The notes: generated by a model not told the origin, from the sequence alone. Positions 33,479 to 42,507 are shown, counted from the stretch's first letter. The stretch: 64,000 nt of DNA from Candidatus Saccharimonadota bacterium (GCA_030528355.1 JAUMZA010000002.1:43070-107069); one strand, 5' to 3'. A program made the numbers and translations.

Positions 33479-34173
33479 TACTTCCCAAATCTCCTATGCC
33501 GATTAGCGTATTCTTGCAAAATATGCGTTACATCCTCGGCTGTCATATCTGGCCACGCTTTGTCTAAAAAGAGCAGTTCACTGTATGCCACTCGCCACAA
33601 CATAAAGTTACTAATACGCTGCTCACCACTTGTTCGCACTACCACATCAACTTGCGGAATATCTGGCGAGTACAGTCGTTGTGCAATTGCATCAGGGGTA
33701 ATACTTTCCATTGGCACGCCATCTTGAACAATCTTTTTGCACGCTTCCGCAATCTCAAGGTGGCCACCATAATTAAAGCAAATCGCCAAAGTACCAGCAG
33801 TATTGCTAGCTGTTGCTGCTTCGGCATTATCGATCGCCGTAACAATTTTTGGATCAACTCCCTCACGAGAGCCAAGAATCTTCAGGCGAATATTGTGCCG
33901 CTGAAACTCTGGCAAATCATCAGATAGCAACCGCAACACCAGCCCCATCAACTTGCCAACTTCATCTTGCGAGCGTTGCCAATTTTCGGTACTAAATACG
34001 TACGCACTAACATACGACACGCCCGCATCAAAAGTAGTCTTTGCAATGTCTTTAATGACATTGTAGCCAGCCAAGTGCCCCTCATATGTTGGCAAGCCAT
34101 GTTTACGTGCCCAACGTCGATTCCCATCAACAATATACCCAACATGACGTGGTACTGAAGTGTGAGTTTCCAT
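33478..34173 (-). CDS. uppS: Isoprenyl (undecaprenyl) diphosphate synthase, cis-prenyltransferase
   Basis: 231 residues. The substrate-binding DGNRRWARKHG begins at Asp16, followed by the Y-VSAYVFSTENW and C-terminal DVVVRTSGEQRISNF-LW-Y-E motifs of cis-prenyltransferases. It makes undecaprenyl diphosphate, the wall lipid carrier that UppP dephosphorylates. The start codon overlaps the frr stop by 1 nt and the end overlaps rseP, so frr-uppS-rseP are translationally coupled. Confidence 0.96.
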   Translation of the reverse strand: METHTSVPRHVGYIVDGNRRWARKHGLPTYEGHLAGYNVIKDIAKTTFDAGVSYVSAYVFSTENWQRSQDEVGKLMGLVLRLLSDDLPEFQRHNIRLKILGSREGVDPKIVTAIDNAEAATASNTAGTLAICFNYGGHLEIAEACKKIVQDGVPMESITPDAIAQRLYSPDIPQVDVVVRTSGEQRISNFMLWRVAYSELLFLDKAWPDMTAEDVTHILQEYANRHRRFGK

Positions 34174-34727
34174 TAGACCGTAAGGATTTCCTTTTCTTTG
34201 GCCTTGAAAGTATCCTCGATACGCTGCTGCATGTCGGCCATTAGCTTATCAATTTCTTTTTCGATACGCTTTTGGTCATCCTCAGACAACTCCTTCGCCT
34301 CTTTCTTTGCCTTAATGTCTTTAAGTGCATCCTGGCGAATTGTACGCAGGGCAATTCGTACGTCCTCTACCTTTTCGCTAGCAAGTTTCACCATCTGCTT
34401 ACGACGCTCTTCAGTTAAGGCTGGCACTGGCACACGTACTACACGACCATCGTCACTTGGATTGAACCCTAAAGCCTGATTATCACGAATTGCTGCAGTG
34501 ATTGCAGTGATATTGCTTGGGTCAAACGGTGTTACTAACAACATCTGTGCCTCTGGGGCGGTGATATTTGCTACTTGGTTAAGCGGCATCATTTGACCAT
34601 ACGCTTCAACCTCGACACCATCTAGCATACCGGCATGAGCTCGGCCAGTTCGCACCTTACGCAGTTCTTCCTCAAAATGGGTAAACGCACCCTGCATTTT
34701 ATCTTCATACGGCTTCGTATCAAACAT
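34173..34727 (-). CDS. frr: Ribosome recycling factor
   Basis: 184 residues with the long three-helix bundle and the small domain (VEAYGQMMPLNQVANITAPEAQMLLVTPFD), and the conserved VRVPVPALTEERRKQMVK. RRF splits post-termination ribosomes with EF-G. It has its own promoter (TATACT at 34756-34761) and a GAGGAAG Shine-Dalgarno, and begins the frr-uppS-rseP-CPBP unit. pyrH, which usually sits between tsf and frr, is missing. Confidence 0.97.
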   Translation of the reverse strand: MFDTKPYEDKMQGAFTHFEEELRKVRTGRAHAGMLDGVEVEAYGQMMPLNQVANITAPEAQMLLVTPFDPSNITAITAAIRDNQALGFNPSDDGRVVRVPVPALTEERRKQMVKLASEKVEDVRIALRTIRQDALKDIKAKKEAKELSEDDQKRIEKEIDKLMADMQQRIEDTFKAKEKEILTV

Positions 34728-34755
34728 ACTTCCTCACTTTTTTACTCTTCTTACT

Positions 34756-34761
34756 AGTATA
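34756..34761 (-). promoter_or_regulatory. -10 box TATACT of frr
   Basis: TATACT 28 nt before the frr ATG, with a normal Shine-Dalgarno (GAGGAAG) in the leader. Confidence 0.5.
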
Positions 34762-34788
34762 GCATTGTGCTTGCGTTCATGCCATATA

Positions 34789-34824
34789 AAAAGAGCGAGT
34801 CAGCTCAGTGCCGCCCGCTCTTTT
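34789..34824 (-). terminator. Terminator of tsf
   Basis: AAAAGAGCG pairs with CGCTCTTTT; T4 ends exist on both strands. It separates rpsB-tsf from frr. Confidence 0.75.
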
Positions 34825-34836
34825 GTTGCAATGTAG

Positions 34837-35433
34837 TTACTCGTTCACCCCAAGTTCGATGCGCTTAAACTGGCCAACGACAATGTTTTCGCCTAGTTTT
34901 GCAATCGCTTCTTTCACGTGATCTTCAACCGTCTTCTTGTCATCAAGAATATACGCCTGGCTCATCAACACTTGTTCAGCAAAGTGCTTCTTTAGCTGAC
35001 CTTCAACAATCTTTTCAGCCATATCAGCTGGCTTGCCTTCGCTTTTGATTGCTTCGATCTTTTCAGCCTTTACACGGTCGTATTCTTCAGCTGGGATATC
35101 AGCTTCGGTTGCGTAGCGTGGACTCATGGCGGCAATCTGCATGGCAAGTTCGTGGGCAAGCTGCTTAAAGTCATCAAGACGTGCCACAAAGTCGGTTTCA
35201 CAGTTAAGCTCAAGTACCACACCAATACGGCCAGAGTGCACGTAGCTATCGATGATACCTTCGCGAGCTTCACGATCGCCCTTCTTTTCGGCACGGGTCA
35301 AACCTTTTTTGCGCATCGCTTCAAGTGCTTTATCAAAATCGCCGTTCGCTTCTACCAAGGCACCTTTGGCATCAGTCAAACCAACACCGGTTAGCTCTTT
35401 TAGCTTCTTAATATCTTCGAGTGAAATCCCCAT
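34837..35433 (-). CDS. tsf: Elongation factor Ts
   Basis: 198 residues, the short EF-Ts form. The N-terminal UBA-like domain (LKELTGVGLTDAKGALVEANGDFDKA) and the core motif SYVHSGRIGVVLELNCETDFVAR are present; the TDFVAR loop releases GDP from EF-Tu. The second half-domain is reduced, as in Thermus and mitochondrial forms. It follows rpsB by 1 nt. Confidence 0.97.
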   Translation of the reverse strand: MGISLEDIKKLKELTGVGLTDAKGALVEANGDFDKALEAMRKKGLTRAEKKGDREAREGIIDSYVHSGRIGVVLELNCETDFVARLDDFKQLAHELAMQIAAMSPRYATEADIPAEEYDRVKAEKIEAIKSEGKPADMAEKIVEGQLKKHFAEQVLMSQAYILDDKKTVEDHVKEAIAKLGENIVVGQFKRIELGVNE

Positions 35434-35434
35434 C

Positions 35435-36148
35435 CTACTTCTCCTCTTTCTTTACTTCTTTGCTTGCACCAGCGCCTTCGGCAACCGCTTGGGTAAAGTA
35501 CTCAAGCAAGAGCTTTACACCCTTGATTGCGTCATCGTTAGCTGGAATTACATAGTCGATACCATCTGGATTAGCGTTTGTATCAACAATTGCGACTACT
35601 GGAATGCCAAGCGTCTTGGCTTCACGTACGGCGTTAGCATCAGCAATCACATCAGTTACCACCACTGCACCCGGGCGGCCGTTCATATTCTTAATGCCAC
35701 CGTATTTTTGGTTGAGTGAGTCAATTTCCTCTTGATAGCGTTGCACTTCAAGCTTGTTGTAACGCTTTTCAAGATCACCACTTGCCATGCGCTTTTCAAG
35801 ATTCTTCAGCTTCTTAAGCTGCTGCGTGATGGTGCTCACGTTAGTAAGCATACCGCCAATCCAGCGTTCGGTCACGTATGGCTGGTTAATTGCTTCGGCA
35901 GCTTCTTTGGTTGCCTGCTTTACTTGCTTTTTGGTACCTACAAACAGCACTGGCTTAGTTGCGGCAGTTTTAGTAAGAAACGGCAAAGCTACCTCGAGTG
36001 CTTCAACGGTTTTTACCAAGTCAATAATGTGACTATCCTGACGTTTGCTATGAATGTATGGCGCCATTTTAGGATGCCAACGGCTCGTTTTGTGGCCAAA
36101 ATGCACACCAGCTTCGAGCAAAGCTTTAATATCAACCTTCACGGCCAT
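35435..36148 (-). CDS. rpsB: 30S ribosomal protein S2
   Basis: 237 residues with the uS2 signatures LLEAGVHFGHKTSRWHPKM near the N-terminus and GIPVVAIVDTNANPDGIDYVIPANDDA near residues 180-205. It binds the small subunit near the bS1 site. AAGGAG precedes the ATG and a TATAAT box lies at 36219-36224. Forms an operon with tsf. Confidence 0.97.
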   Translation of the reverse strand: MAVKVDIKALLEAGVHFGHKTSRWHPKMAPYIHSKRQDSHIIDLVKTVEALEVALPFLTKTAATKPVLFVGTKKQVKQATKEAAEAINQPYVTERWIGGMLTNVSTITQQLKKLKNLEKRMASGDLEKRYNKLEVQRYQEEIDSLNQKYGGIKNMNGRPGAVVVTDVIADANAVREAKTLGIPVVAIVDTNANPDGIDYVIPANDDAIKGVKLLLEYFTQAVAEGAGASKEVKKEEK

Positions 36149-36218
36149 GATATTACTCCTTTTTCCTCACCCCGCACCCTGATAAATCAGGAGTATGTGA
36201 CGGGGCTGTGTCGTTAAA

Positions 36219-36224
36219 ATTATA
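36219..36224 (-). promoter_or_regulatory. -10 box TATAAT of rpsB-tsf
   Basis: TATAAT about 70 nt before rpsB; a second TATAAT is at 36237-36242. The leader contains a small CTGAT/ATCAG hairpin. Confidence 0.45.
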
Positions 36225-36281
36225 TTACCGCACCATTATAGCAGATTGCCAGTAATTTCTCAAGTGTGCCACACAATCACA

Positions 36282-36310
36282 ATAGCCCACCTCATACTAC
36301 CGTGGGCTAT
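36282..36310 (-). terminator. Hairpin behind the small gene at 36333
   Basis: ATAGCCCAC pairs with GTGGGCTAT around an 11-nt loop. No T-run follows, so termination is likely but not certain. Confidence 0.5.
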
Positions 36311-36332
36311 GTGACGACTACTGTCTACGTCA

Positions 36333-36656
36333 TTATAATTTGTCGGCGTTTTCGGCCAGCTCGCCAAGAATAATCGTAACATTATCCTCGATGATATTGT
36401 CATACTCTGGGATGGCACTACGGAACCAGTTATTGATCTGCTCATCTGAAGCACCGCTCTCCTGAAGCGATTCAAGCTCCTTTAGCTGCTCTGCTGTCAG
36501 ACTTTCAAGTACCTCTTCTACAATAAGATTACTCGCACTATCTTCAATATGCTGGATTAAAGCTGCGATTTGCTCATCTGGTAGGTTTACGCCAATTGAA
36601 GCGAGCTGTTCTTTTGTAATAAAAGCGGCTGCGTTGATTGATGGTTGTTCGTTCAT
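36333..36656 (-). CDS. Small acidic protein resembling DUF5663
   Basis: 107 residues, acidic, helical, no export signal. The centre VVEE-LTAEQLKELESLQESGASDEQINNWF resembles the helical repeats of DUF5663-type proteins from Patescibacteria and also the protein at 54391. The resemblance is by eye. AAGGAA precedes the ATG and TATAAT lies about 40 nt upstream, overlapping the end of the next gene. Function unknown. Confidence 0.65.
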   Translation of the reverse strand: MNEQPSINAAAFITKEQLASIGVNLPDEQIAALIQHIEDSASNLIVEEVLESLTAEQLKELESLQESGASDEQINNWFRSAIPEYDNIIEDNVTIILGELAENADKL

Positions 36657-36697
36657 GTATGTTTCCTTTTAGATAGTTATGTGTATATTATAGCGTG

Positions 36698-37882
36698 TTA
36701 TTGTTCTTTGTCGCCAGAGTTTTGTTCGGCACTTACCTCTGCGGCACTATGTTTGAATGTTTCGGCCGCTTGTTTACGAGAGAAGAAGGCACCAAGACTC
36801 TTAATTTTTGCACGAGTTTTTGGCTGAATCAACCCCGAAACTCCCTTAACGGAATCTAGGGCGGCACCACCCATATCAGCCAACTGTTCTCTACGAAGTG
36901 ATCGTCGAGCCGCCTTACGAGCCGCTGCCTTGCCCTTAAGGCCACTCAGCTCTTCCTTCATTGCATCAATAAGACCCTCTTGTTTGCTGGTGAACTTGTT
37001 ATACATGGCCACGTCACCCTCTGCATCAATGTGCTCTAGACGAGCTGCTTCTTGAGCGTCTTCCGCCTGGCTAAAGTTTACTTCGGCAATTTTTAGATTT
37101 GCCTCAGCCATACGTAACTCGTTCATTGCCGCCCTGTCACTTGGATTTTCGCCAAATTTTGCTCGCAACTCCTCTAGAGTGGCTCGAGCTTCCGCCTCCG
37201 CCTTGCGAGCTTCCGCAGTTTCGGAAATTGCAACACTATATGCATACTTTGCTTCATCAAGACGACTTTCTGCACCTTCAACTCGATTTTGTTTATAGCC
37301 CAAGCGACGTTCGCCGTCTTTGATTGCTTCTCGATTATCCTTCTTCAGCTGCTTATCAAAGGCTGCTTCGTCTGCGAATTGCTCGCTCAACTGTGCCCGC
37401 TGGTTGGCACGAGCTTCACGCCCCGAAATACGAGTTGCCATTTTACCTTCTTCAGATAAAATCTTCGATTCGTTCCTCTGCACCGCCGCTGCAAATGCCT
37501 CTTTACGCTGGGCAATATTACCCTTCGCCTTAGCAACAAGCCCCTTCAGGCCACTTTTTGCGGTGCTGCAAAACTGTGACGTTGCACCAACGGCAGCATA
37601 AAAACTATCACCCGAAAAAGCATTCCAGCTTGCAAGCTTTTCTTTTAGCCTGCCGACTATCTCACGCCCTTCCTGAATACGTGCCTCTTTGCTATCCACA
37701 GCAACATCTTCTGCGGATTCTGAGCGTTCTATTACCTTGTTAAAGTCGGCGTCCAACTGAGCCGATTCTTGCTGTGTATAATCGGCTGGCGTTTCGGCAC
37801 TCACTCTATCAAGATTCTCCGCATCCGGTGCAACATCCTGCTCCACCGATGCGACTGGCATTTTATTCATGTTTTTAGGCAT
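36698..37882 (-). CDS. Long coiled-coil protein, function unknown
   Basis: 394 residues, soluble, dominated by alanine-, glutamate- and lysine-rich heptads (about residues 60-340), with an acidic N-terminal head and a basic stretch near residue 320 (KGKAAARKAARRSLRRE). No signal peptide or membrane helix. It could be a cytoskeletal or scaffold-like protein; the sequence gives no enzymatic motif. A strong promoter (TTGACA-17-TAGTAT) lies about 75 nt upstream and AAAAGGAAAC serves as ribosome site, a leader type also seen at 36656 and 56837. Confidence 0.75.
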   Translation of the reverse strand: MPKNMNKMPVASVEQDVAPDAENLDRVSAETPADYTQQESAQLDADFNKVIERSESAEDVAVDSKEARIQEGREIVGRLKEKLASWNAFSGDSFYAAVGATSQFCSTAKSGLKGLVAKAKGNIAQRKEAFAAAVQRNESKILSEEGKMATRISGREARANQRAQLSEQFADEAAFDKQLKKDNREAIKDGERRLGYKQNRVEGAESRLDEAKYAYSVAISETAEARKAEAEARATLEELRAKFGENPSDRAAMNELRMAEANLKIAEVNFSQAEDAQEAARLEHIDAEGDVAMYNKFTSKQEGLIDAMKEELSGLKGKAAARKAARRSLRREQLADMGGAALDSVKGVSGLIQPKTRAKIKSLGAFFSRKQAAETFKHSAAEVSAEQNSGDKEQ

Positions 37883-37959
37883 AGTTTTGTGTGTTTCCTT
37901 TTATGTTTTACCTATGGGCACGCCCCTGTAGGTAATGATATTAAATTGTTTATGCTTTA

Positions 37960-37988
37960 ATACTACTCTATTTTTGTATTTTTGTCAA
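37960..37988 (-). promoter_or_regulatory. Promoter of the coiled-coil gene
   Basis: TTGACA (37983-37988), 17-nt spacer, TAGTAT (37960-37965). Confidence 0.8.
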
Positions 37989-38035
37989 GTAGTATGTATT
38001 ATGCTTGTTTTATTATATTTAGTATGTTTTTATAA

Positions 38036-38659
38036 TCACTTAAATAATACGCCGACAATGCGCCGATCAATATCCTGTAGCAGCCTTACCACCTCTGTAT
38101 GCGCCTTCGCTTGGACATCGGCCGCCCCCTCTTGCAGACGATACTCTTGCACCAAGCCCCACAGCTGTTCAACAGTCGCATTTCGCATATACTGCATAAA
38201 GCGATACGGCTGACGCAACGCAGTCACATCATTGATCGAAACCTGCGAAAGATGCCGCAGTAACGCTACGCAAGCCTCATCACTGGCTTCTTGCGTAAAA
38301 AGCTCCACAAATCGGCGGCCGGCCGCTCCACCAGGCTGCTGCCGATACTGCTCCCCTTTAGCCATCACCTCCGCAAGCTCGCTATCAATTGCTTCAAGAC
38401 ATTGCCGTGTTGCGAGCTCAAACGGGGTAACTGCGTCATCAAGCTGTTGGTCATACACCGATAAGTGCCGTTTTTCACTCACCAAAAAATCCCGAGCTAA
38501 CAACCGATTACCAATCCCTTCAATTACCGCATTCATAGGCTGCCGCTCAATCGCTGCACGCACCGCACCACTCTCACCCGTGGCGATAGCAGTTTGCAAC
38601 TCGTGCGAAAACGCTTCACTGGCTGGTGGTTGTTCTTTCATACGGCGATACTCCATCAT
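38036..38659 (-). CDS. Hypothetical helical protein
   Basis: 207 residues; the first two codons are both ATG behind AAGGAG, so the start may be 38659 or 38656. Soluble, helical, alanine- and glutamate-rich, no recognised motif. It starts 7 nt after the larger protein at 38667 and is likely co-transcribed with it. An AT-rich stretch follows without a clear terminator. Confidence 0.7.
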   Translation of the reverse strand: MMEYRRMKEQPPASEAFSHELQTAIATGESGAVRAAIERQPMNAVIEGIGNRLLARDFLVSEKRHLSVYDQQLDDAVTPFELATRQCLEAIDSELAEVMAKGEQYRQQPGGAAGRRFVELFTQEASDEACVALLRHLSQVSINDVTALRQPYRFMQYMRNATVEQLWGLVQEYRLQEGAADVQAKAHTEVVRLLQDIDRRIVGVLFK

Positions 38660-38666
38660 ATTCTCC

Positions 38667-40457
38667 TTACTGACTCATCGCATTATGAGCACGAAAACGC
38701 TGAATATTATGTAATGATTCACGGGTAACACCCTCTGCACGATACGGACGCACAATATTGGTAGCTGGCGGCATATCCACTGCATTATACCCCTGTTGGT
38801 GTAAATCTTGTACGGCATTACCCAGCACTGTTTCAAAATCATAATCTGTTGATGAATGAAACCCAGTGATATATGCCCCAAGATGTGAATGCTCCGCGTT
38901 ATGTGCCTGATAATACGCACGAATTGGCAATGTCTCCTCCCCGCACGTCACAGGATCGTACAAAGTGAGACCGTTCTCCACCCTATCCTGACTAGCCACG
39001 ATAAGCTGTGCTTCAATCGCATGAGCCAGTTCTGGTTTACGCAGTAGCAATTCAACATACACATGTGCCAGCTGCGAACCGCTAAGCGTCCAGTCATCCA
39101 GCAAAATTACTCGTGTGTCTTCTGGTGTGGCCGTAATGTCATCCTCATGTAGCACGAGCCGATCCTCGTACGCATCTCGTTCTTCATCTGAAAATTCTTG
39201 CAAAATAGTATTGAGTAAATATTCATCACTTTTGATTTGAGCGGTGCCGGTGGCACTATCCTGATACTCTGGGGCTTTTGCAATTTCGCCAGCAATCACA
39301 CACAGCTGCAGATTTTTATTTTCCGCCAGCAGGCCCTTCCAATATTCAGCAATGCCCTTGGCAGCCTCTTGATATTCTTTTTCGCCAATAAAGGTAAGGT
39401 TTTCATGTATATCCTGCAACTTATTTGCACAGGCTTCATCCTTCACGATAGCCCGCAGCTCCATAAAATCATACAAACCTTGCAAGCTTGCCTGTTCACT
39501 CATGTCGTGACGACTATGTTTGCTCACCTCGGAGGTTGCACTAAATTTAGGTGTTGCTTGATGTGCCAAATAGGTCAGCATATTAGTACGATTACCGTCC
39601 TGTAGCTGCTCAGCCAGCCGAGGAGCCTGCTTTGCCGCACGGTTCATCTCAAGCGACTGCACGATTTCTTTCGGGTTTAGTTGTACACTACTTTCAGGGA
39701 GTGATGGTATATCGGATATATTTTCAATCGGCTCATGCCACGCATCCGACGCATGGATTGCCTCGCCTGGCGGGCCAAGATATGGCATATTGATAAACAA
39801 CTTCTCATCTTCTACAGTGTCATACCCATACTGCCCCATTGGCTCTTTTGTGCCCGCAACTGTCTTCCATTCGGCATACTTAAGATGATCAGTCGCATCT
39901 TCCTTGTAGACAGGGTATACAGCTGGCAGCTCTGGCGACGGTTGCTTGAATAGCTTTGTAGCAAACGCATTGGTAACCCCAAGGGTTTTACGCCTTGCTG
40001 TATCACTAAATTGATGCACCTTACGAGCCACCTTCGCCACAAATGCCGCATACGCCGATGTACGCTTTACCGCCCCTAACTCCTTCACTGTACTAGCCAC
40101 AGTTGTTGGGTGCGACCATTCTAGCTGCGAAATTGGATTATACGGCGTTAAGCCCTCTACCTTGCCCTGCGAAGCAGCGGACGCATCTAGCTGATTTATA
40201 CCCGAAAATAAAGCTACCTCCGTATCGGCAATTGTGTCCTGTAAAGAGGCACCAGTTGCAATATCATAATCCACTTTATCCACAAAGTAATCGCCGGTGA
40301 CTTGCTCGGCTTCGGGAGAATCAGGAGCAATATGTAGCTCGTGGGCAATCGCCTGCTTAGCAACGGCATGACGCTCAGTAAAATCAGGCGATAGCTGGCG
40401 CTCATGCGACACTTCCTGTTCGTGATGATGCAATTGACGATTATGCTCTATGGCCAT
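38667..40457 (-). CDS. Large hypothetical protein with phosphoribosyltransferase-like motif
   Basis: About 596 residues from the ATG at 40457, which follows AGGAAT; an ATG five codons upstream is less well placed. The N-terminal third is acidic and histidine-rich. Around residues 455-475 it has RVILLDDWTLSGSQLAHVYVEL, which has the hydrophobic-strand, Asp-Asp, Thr/Ser-Gly-Ser pattern of the PRPP-binding loop in type I phosphoribosyltransferases. Family membership is an inference from that motif. No signal peptide. Co-transcribed with 38036. Confidence 0.7.
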   Translation of the reverse strand: MAIEHNRQLHHHEQEVSHERQLSPDFTERHAVAKQAIAHELHIAPDSPEAEQVTGDYFVDKVDYDIATGASLQDTIADTEVALFSGINQLDASAASQGKVEGLTPYNPISQLEWSHPTTVASTVKELGAVKRTSAYAAFVAKVARKVHQFSDTARRKTLGVTNAFATKLFKQPSPELPAVYPVYKEDATDHLKYAEWKTVAGTKEPMGQYGYDTVEDEKLFINMPYLGPPGEAIHASDAWHEPIENISDIPSLPESSVQLNPKEIVQSLEMNRAAKQAPRLAEQLQDGNRTNMLTYLAHQATPKFSATSEVSKHSRHDMSEQASLQGLYDFMELRAIVKDEACANKLQDIHENLTFIGEKEYQEAAKGIAEYWKGLLAENKNLQLCVIAGEIAKAPEYQDSATGTAQIKSDEYLLNTILQEFSDEERDAYEDRLVLHEDDITATPEDTRVILLDDWTLSGSQLAHVYVELLLRKPELAHAIEAQLIVASQDRVENGLTLYDPVTCGEETLPIRAYYQAHNAEHSHLGAYITGFHSSTDYDFETVLGNAVQDLHQQGYNAVDMPPATNIVRPYRAEGVTRESLHNIQRFRAHNAMSQ

Positions 40458-40477
40458 GATATTCCTATTCACTGTTT

Positions 40478-40483
40478 AGTATA
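40478..40483 (-). promoter_or_regulatory. -10 box TATACT of the 38667/38036 pair
   Basis: TATACT 20 nt before the ATG at 40457, with AGGAAT in the leader. Confidence 0.45.
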
Positions 40484-40529
40484 CCACATACTGCTCATAC
40501 TTATGACTGCTATGTAACATATATCGCCC

Positions 40530-40558
40530 TTTACATACTCTAAAAAATGCGGTACAAT
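40530..40558 (+). promoter_or_regulatory. Promoter of rpmE
   Basis: TTTACA (40530-40535), 17-nt spacer, TACAAT (40553-40558), then 9 nt to the ATG; the leader would be 2-3 nt. Confidence 0.75.
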
Positions 40559-40567
40559 TTAACAGAT

Positions 40568-40906
40568 ATGAAGAGCAGTATTCACCCACAGGATTACCGA
40601 CTTGTCGTATTTAGCGATGAAGTTGCCGGGTTTGCGTTTTTGACACGTTCAACCGCGCAGACCAAAGAAACAATTAAATGGGAAGATGGCAACGAGTACC
40701 CACTCGTTAAGGTGCACATCTCAAGCGCCTCTCACCCATTCTTTACCGGCGAAGAGAAGATTATCGACACCGAAGGTCGTGTTGATCGCTTCAAGGCTCG
40801 CATGGAAAAGGCCGCTCAGCAAAAAGCTGCACTGGCCAACAAAGCCAAAAAAGCTGCCGCTAATCGTGCAAAAAAAGCCAAACAGGCTACAAAAACCACT
40901 GCGTAA
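40568..40906 (+). CDS. rpmE: 50S ribosomal protein L31, type B-like
   Basis: 112 residues from the ATG at 40568 ([15 protein letters not shown]); the frame opens 7 codons earlier, inside the promoter. The bL31 core is clear: [30 protein letters not shown] and [10 protein letters not shown]. It lacks the zinc cysteines, as expected for the type B form. A C-terminal extension of about 30 lysines and alanines ([20 protein letters not shown]) is longer than usual and probably contacts rRNA. A terminator follows. Confidence 0.93.
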   Translation: MKSSIHPQDYRLVVFSDEVAGFAFLTRSTAQTKETIKWEDGNEYPLVKVHISSASHPFFTGEEKIIDTEGRVDRFKARMEKAAQQKAALANKAKKAAANRAKKAKQATKTTA

Positions 40907-40942
40907 AGCAGTAAGTTACAGTTAGTTTATTAAATTTAAATG

Positions 40943-40980
40943 AACCAGGGCACATCTATGGTGAAGTCCTGGTTTATTTA
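40943..40980 (+). terminator. Terminator of rpmE
   Basis: AACCAGG pairs with CCTGGTT around an 18-nt loop, followed by TATTTAA. Moderate quality. Confidence 0.55.
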
Positions 40981-41000
40981 ATACAGAAAGGTCGCTTGCT

Positions 41001-41606
41001 ATGATCGCATTAGCTGGACTCCTGGGCATCATCGGTATGCTCTAATTTGGCGTGCTACTTACCAGCAACGCCGTTATTATGTCGTTTATTCTTACAGGGG
41101 CGAGCATCATTATCGTCGCTATCTCCAACCTGTCCGGTGATTCCTCCGACTATGGCAAGCTACCAACAGGGCAACTCCTCACTTCAGTGCTACTCATCAT
41201 CCTCGCCACTGCAGTTGTCCAGTTTTGGATACGCCAGCGGATATTTCTCAAATTTCCCCGCCTAAAACTCAGCATCAACGAGTATGAAGTGGCTGAGTAC
41301 TTCATCCATTCGCCTAACAATATCAATTCGGTCATCCAGCCCCTGCTGATCGCCGCCTGGATCGTCATCGTCATGGAGAAACTCCACCAGCAACATACCA
41401 ACACACCACACTCAAAGCAGCAGAAAAAGCCTACAACCGCCAATCAATCTCGCCGCGACCGTGTTCCGCCAAAAAACTGGTTCGCCCGACTAAATGGCTT
41501 CTATACCAATGAATACATTCTTGCTGCCACTGCCGCTGACTGTGCCTGCATAATTCGCAAAGAATTACCAGGAGCAAGGTCCTCCAGCAGGCAGCGCTTG
41601 GCATAA
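41001..41606 (+). pseudogene. Decayed membrane-protein gene with internal stop and chimeric 3' end
   Basis: An ATG at 41001 behind GAAAGG opens a frame MIALAGLLGIIGML, hits TAA at 41043-41045, and then continues in the same frame as FGVLLTSNAVIMSFILTGASIIIVAI and on to 41606. Translation could restart at GTG 41052 or ATG 41085. Three hydrophobic segments are visible (near 41085, 41180 and 41345). From about 41431 the frame reads through an antisense copy of the ung 3' end and then into the complement of the kinase gene, so the C-terminus is not original. I read this as a gene damaged at both ends by the neighbouring insertion. Confidence 0.6.
41431..41502 (-). repeat. Degenerate duplicate of the ung 3' end
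   Basis: About 70 nt match 43470-43541 (the 3' end of ung, including the stop) with seven differences, mostly transitions, and one extra A. In minus orientation it still reads FLAEHGRGEIDWRL-stop against FLAEHGRGEIDWQL-stop in ung, but the extra base shifts the frame upstream of it. Confidence 0.85.
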
Positions 41607-42496
41607 AAGCACACCATCGCTGCTAGCAGTTCCTTATTTAGATAACTCAGCCAAGGCGTAACATCCAATCCTCTTCTGCTAAGATCCACTAAAAACTCCG
41701 TCGCACCAAAACCCTTGGGCACATAGGAAGACCAGTTCCAATCTACAAATTTTATCTTACCGCTAACTAGATTGAAGGTGATATTATCACTCCGGACATC
41801 CCCATGCCCAAAACTACTGTTTGGCTGACTTAATAGGGCCTCAGCGCTATCAGTTATTGACTGGATAGACCTATCGTGTCTGAGCAGCTTTAGCATATCA
41901 CAGTAAGCACTTGCCATAAATTTGTTACGCTCGTTATCTATTAGTTGGTTGTATTTATCTAGTATAGTTTTCTTATGGGTATGATTCGAGCGTAGCAAGT
42001 CAATTCCAGAATCGTTACCAAGCTTATCTCTTAAAAATGGCGACAGCTTCAGTTCCCTCCTCTTGCGGTCACTTATTTCTAGCTTCTCAAGCAGCATAAT
42101 GTTATCTAGCACAACTTGAACATACGTATCAAGCAAGCCTGTATCCTGAGGTGCACCCCACAACCATCCTTCTTCTTTGCAGTAGGCCTTAATACACAGA
42201 ATCTTACCATCATTCAAAAGCCGAGGATTTTCTGGTGCTATGTCTATATTTTTATCCCGTAATAGCTTGATACACGAGAAGTCTTTACTCAGCCACTGAA
42301 GCTCGGTCTCGCCATTATCGGGCAGTAGCTGTAAGTCAACCTCTTTTACAAAAACCCACCTATCTCCATCTCCCACTATCGATCTTCTATTTCTAGAATA
42401 TCCACCCTCTACGCCCTTGATGGCTACGGAAGACTTATTAAGGTGAAACGAAGCCACAACACAATCAAGAGCTTCTTGAGATATTACTTGATTCAT
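41501..42496 (-). CDS. Aminoglycoside-phosphotransferase-like kinase
   Basis: 331 residues with the APH/choline-kinase active site: HGDVRSDN at residues 231-238 (catalytic Asp233, Asn238) and the metal-binding VDWNW at residues 251-255. The N-lobe glycine-rich stretch is VEGGYSRNRR near residue 30, with a lysine in VFVKEVD near 51. Such enzymes phosphorylate small molecules such as antibiotics, choline or sugars; the substrate is not predictable. It follows the nucleotidyltransferase genes by 11 nt and ends exactly at the degenerate ung copy, so it belongs to the inserted segment. Confidence 0.8.
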   Translation of the reverse strand: MNQVISQEALDCVVASFHLNKSSVAIKGVEGGYSRNRRSIVGDGDRWVFVKEVDLQLLPDNGETELQWLSKDFSCIKLLRDKNIDIAPENPRLLNDGKILCIKAYCKEEGWLWGAPQDTGLLDTYVQVVLDNIMLLEKLEISDRKRRELKLSPFLRDKLGNDSGIDLLRSNHTHKKTILDKYNQLIDNERNKFMASAYCDMLKLLRHDRSIQSITDSAEALLSQPNSSFGHGDVRSDNITFNLVSGKIKFVDWNWSSYVPKGFGATEFLVDLSRRGLDVTPWLSYLNKELLAAMVCFYAKRCLLEDLAPGNSLRIMQAQSAAVAARMYSLV

Positions 42497-42507
42497 TATC
42501 TTAACCT

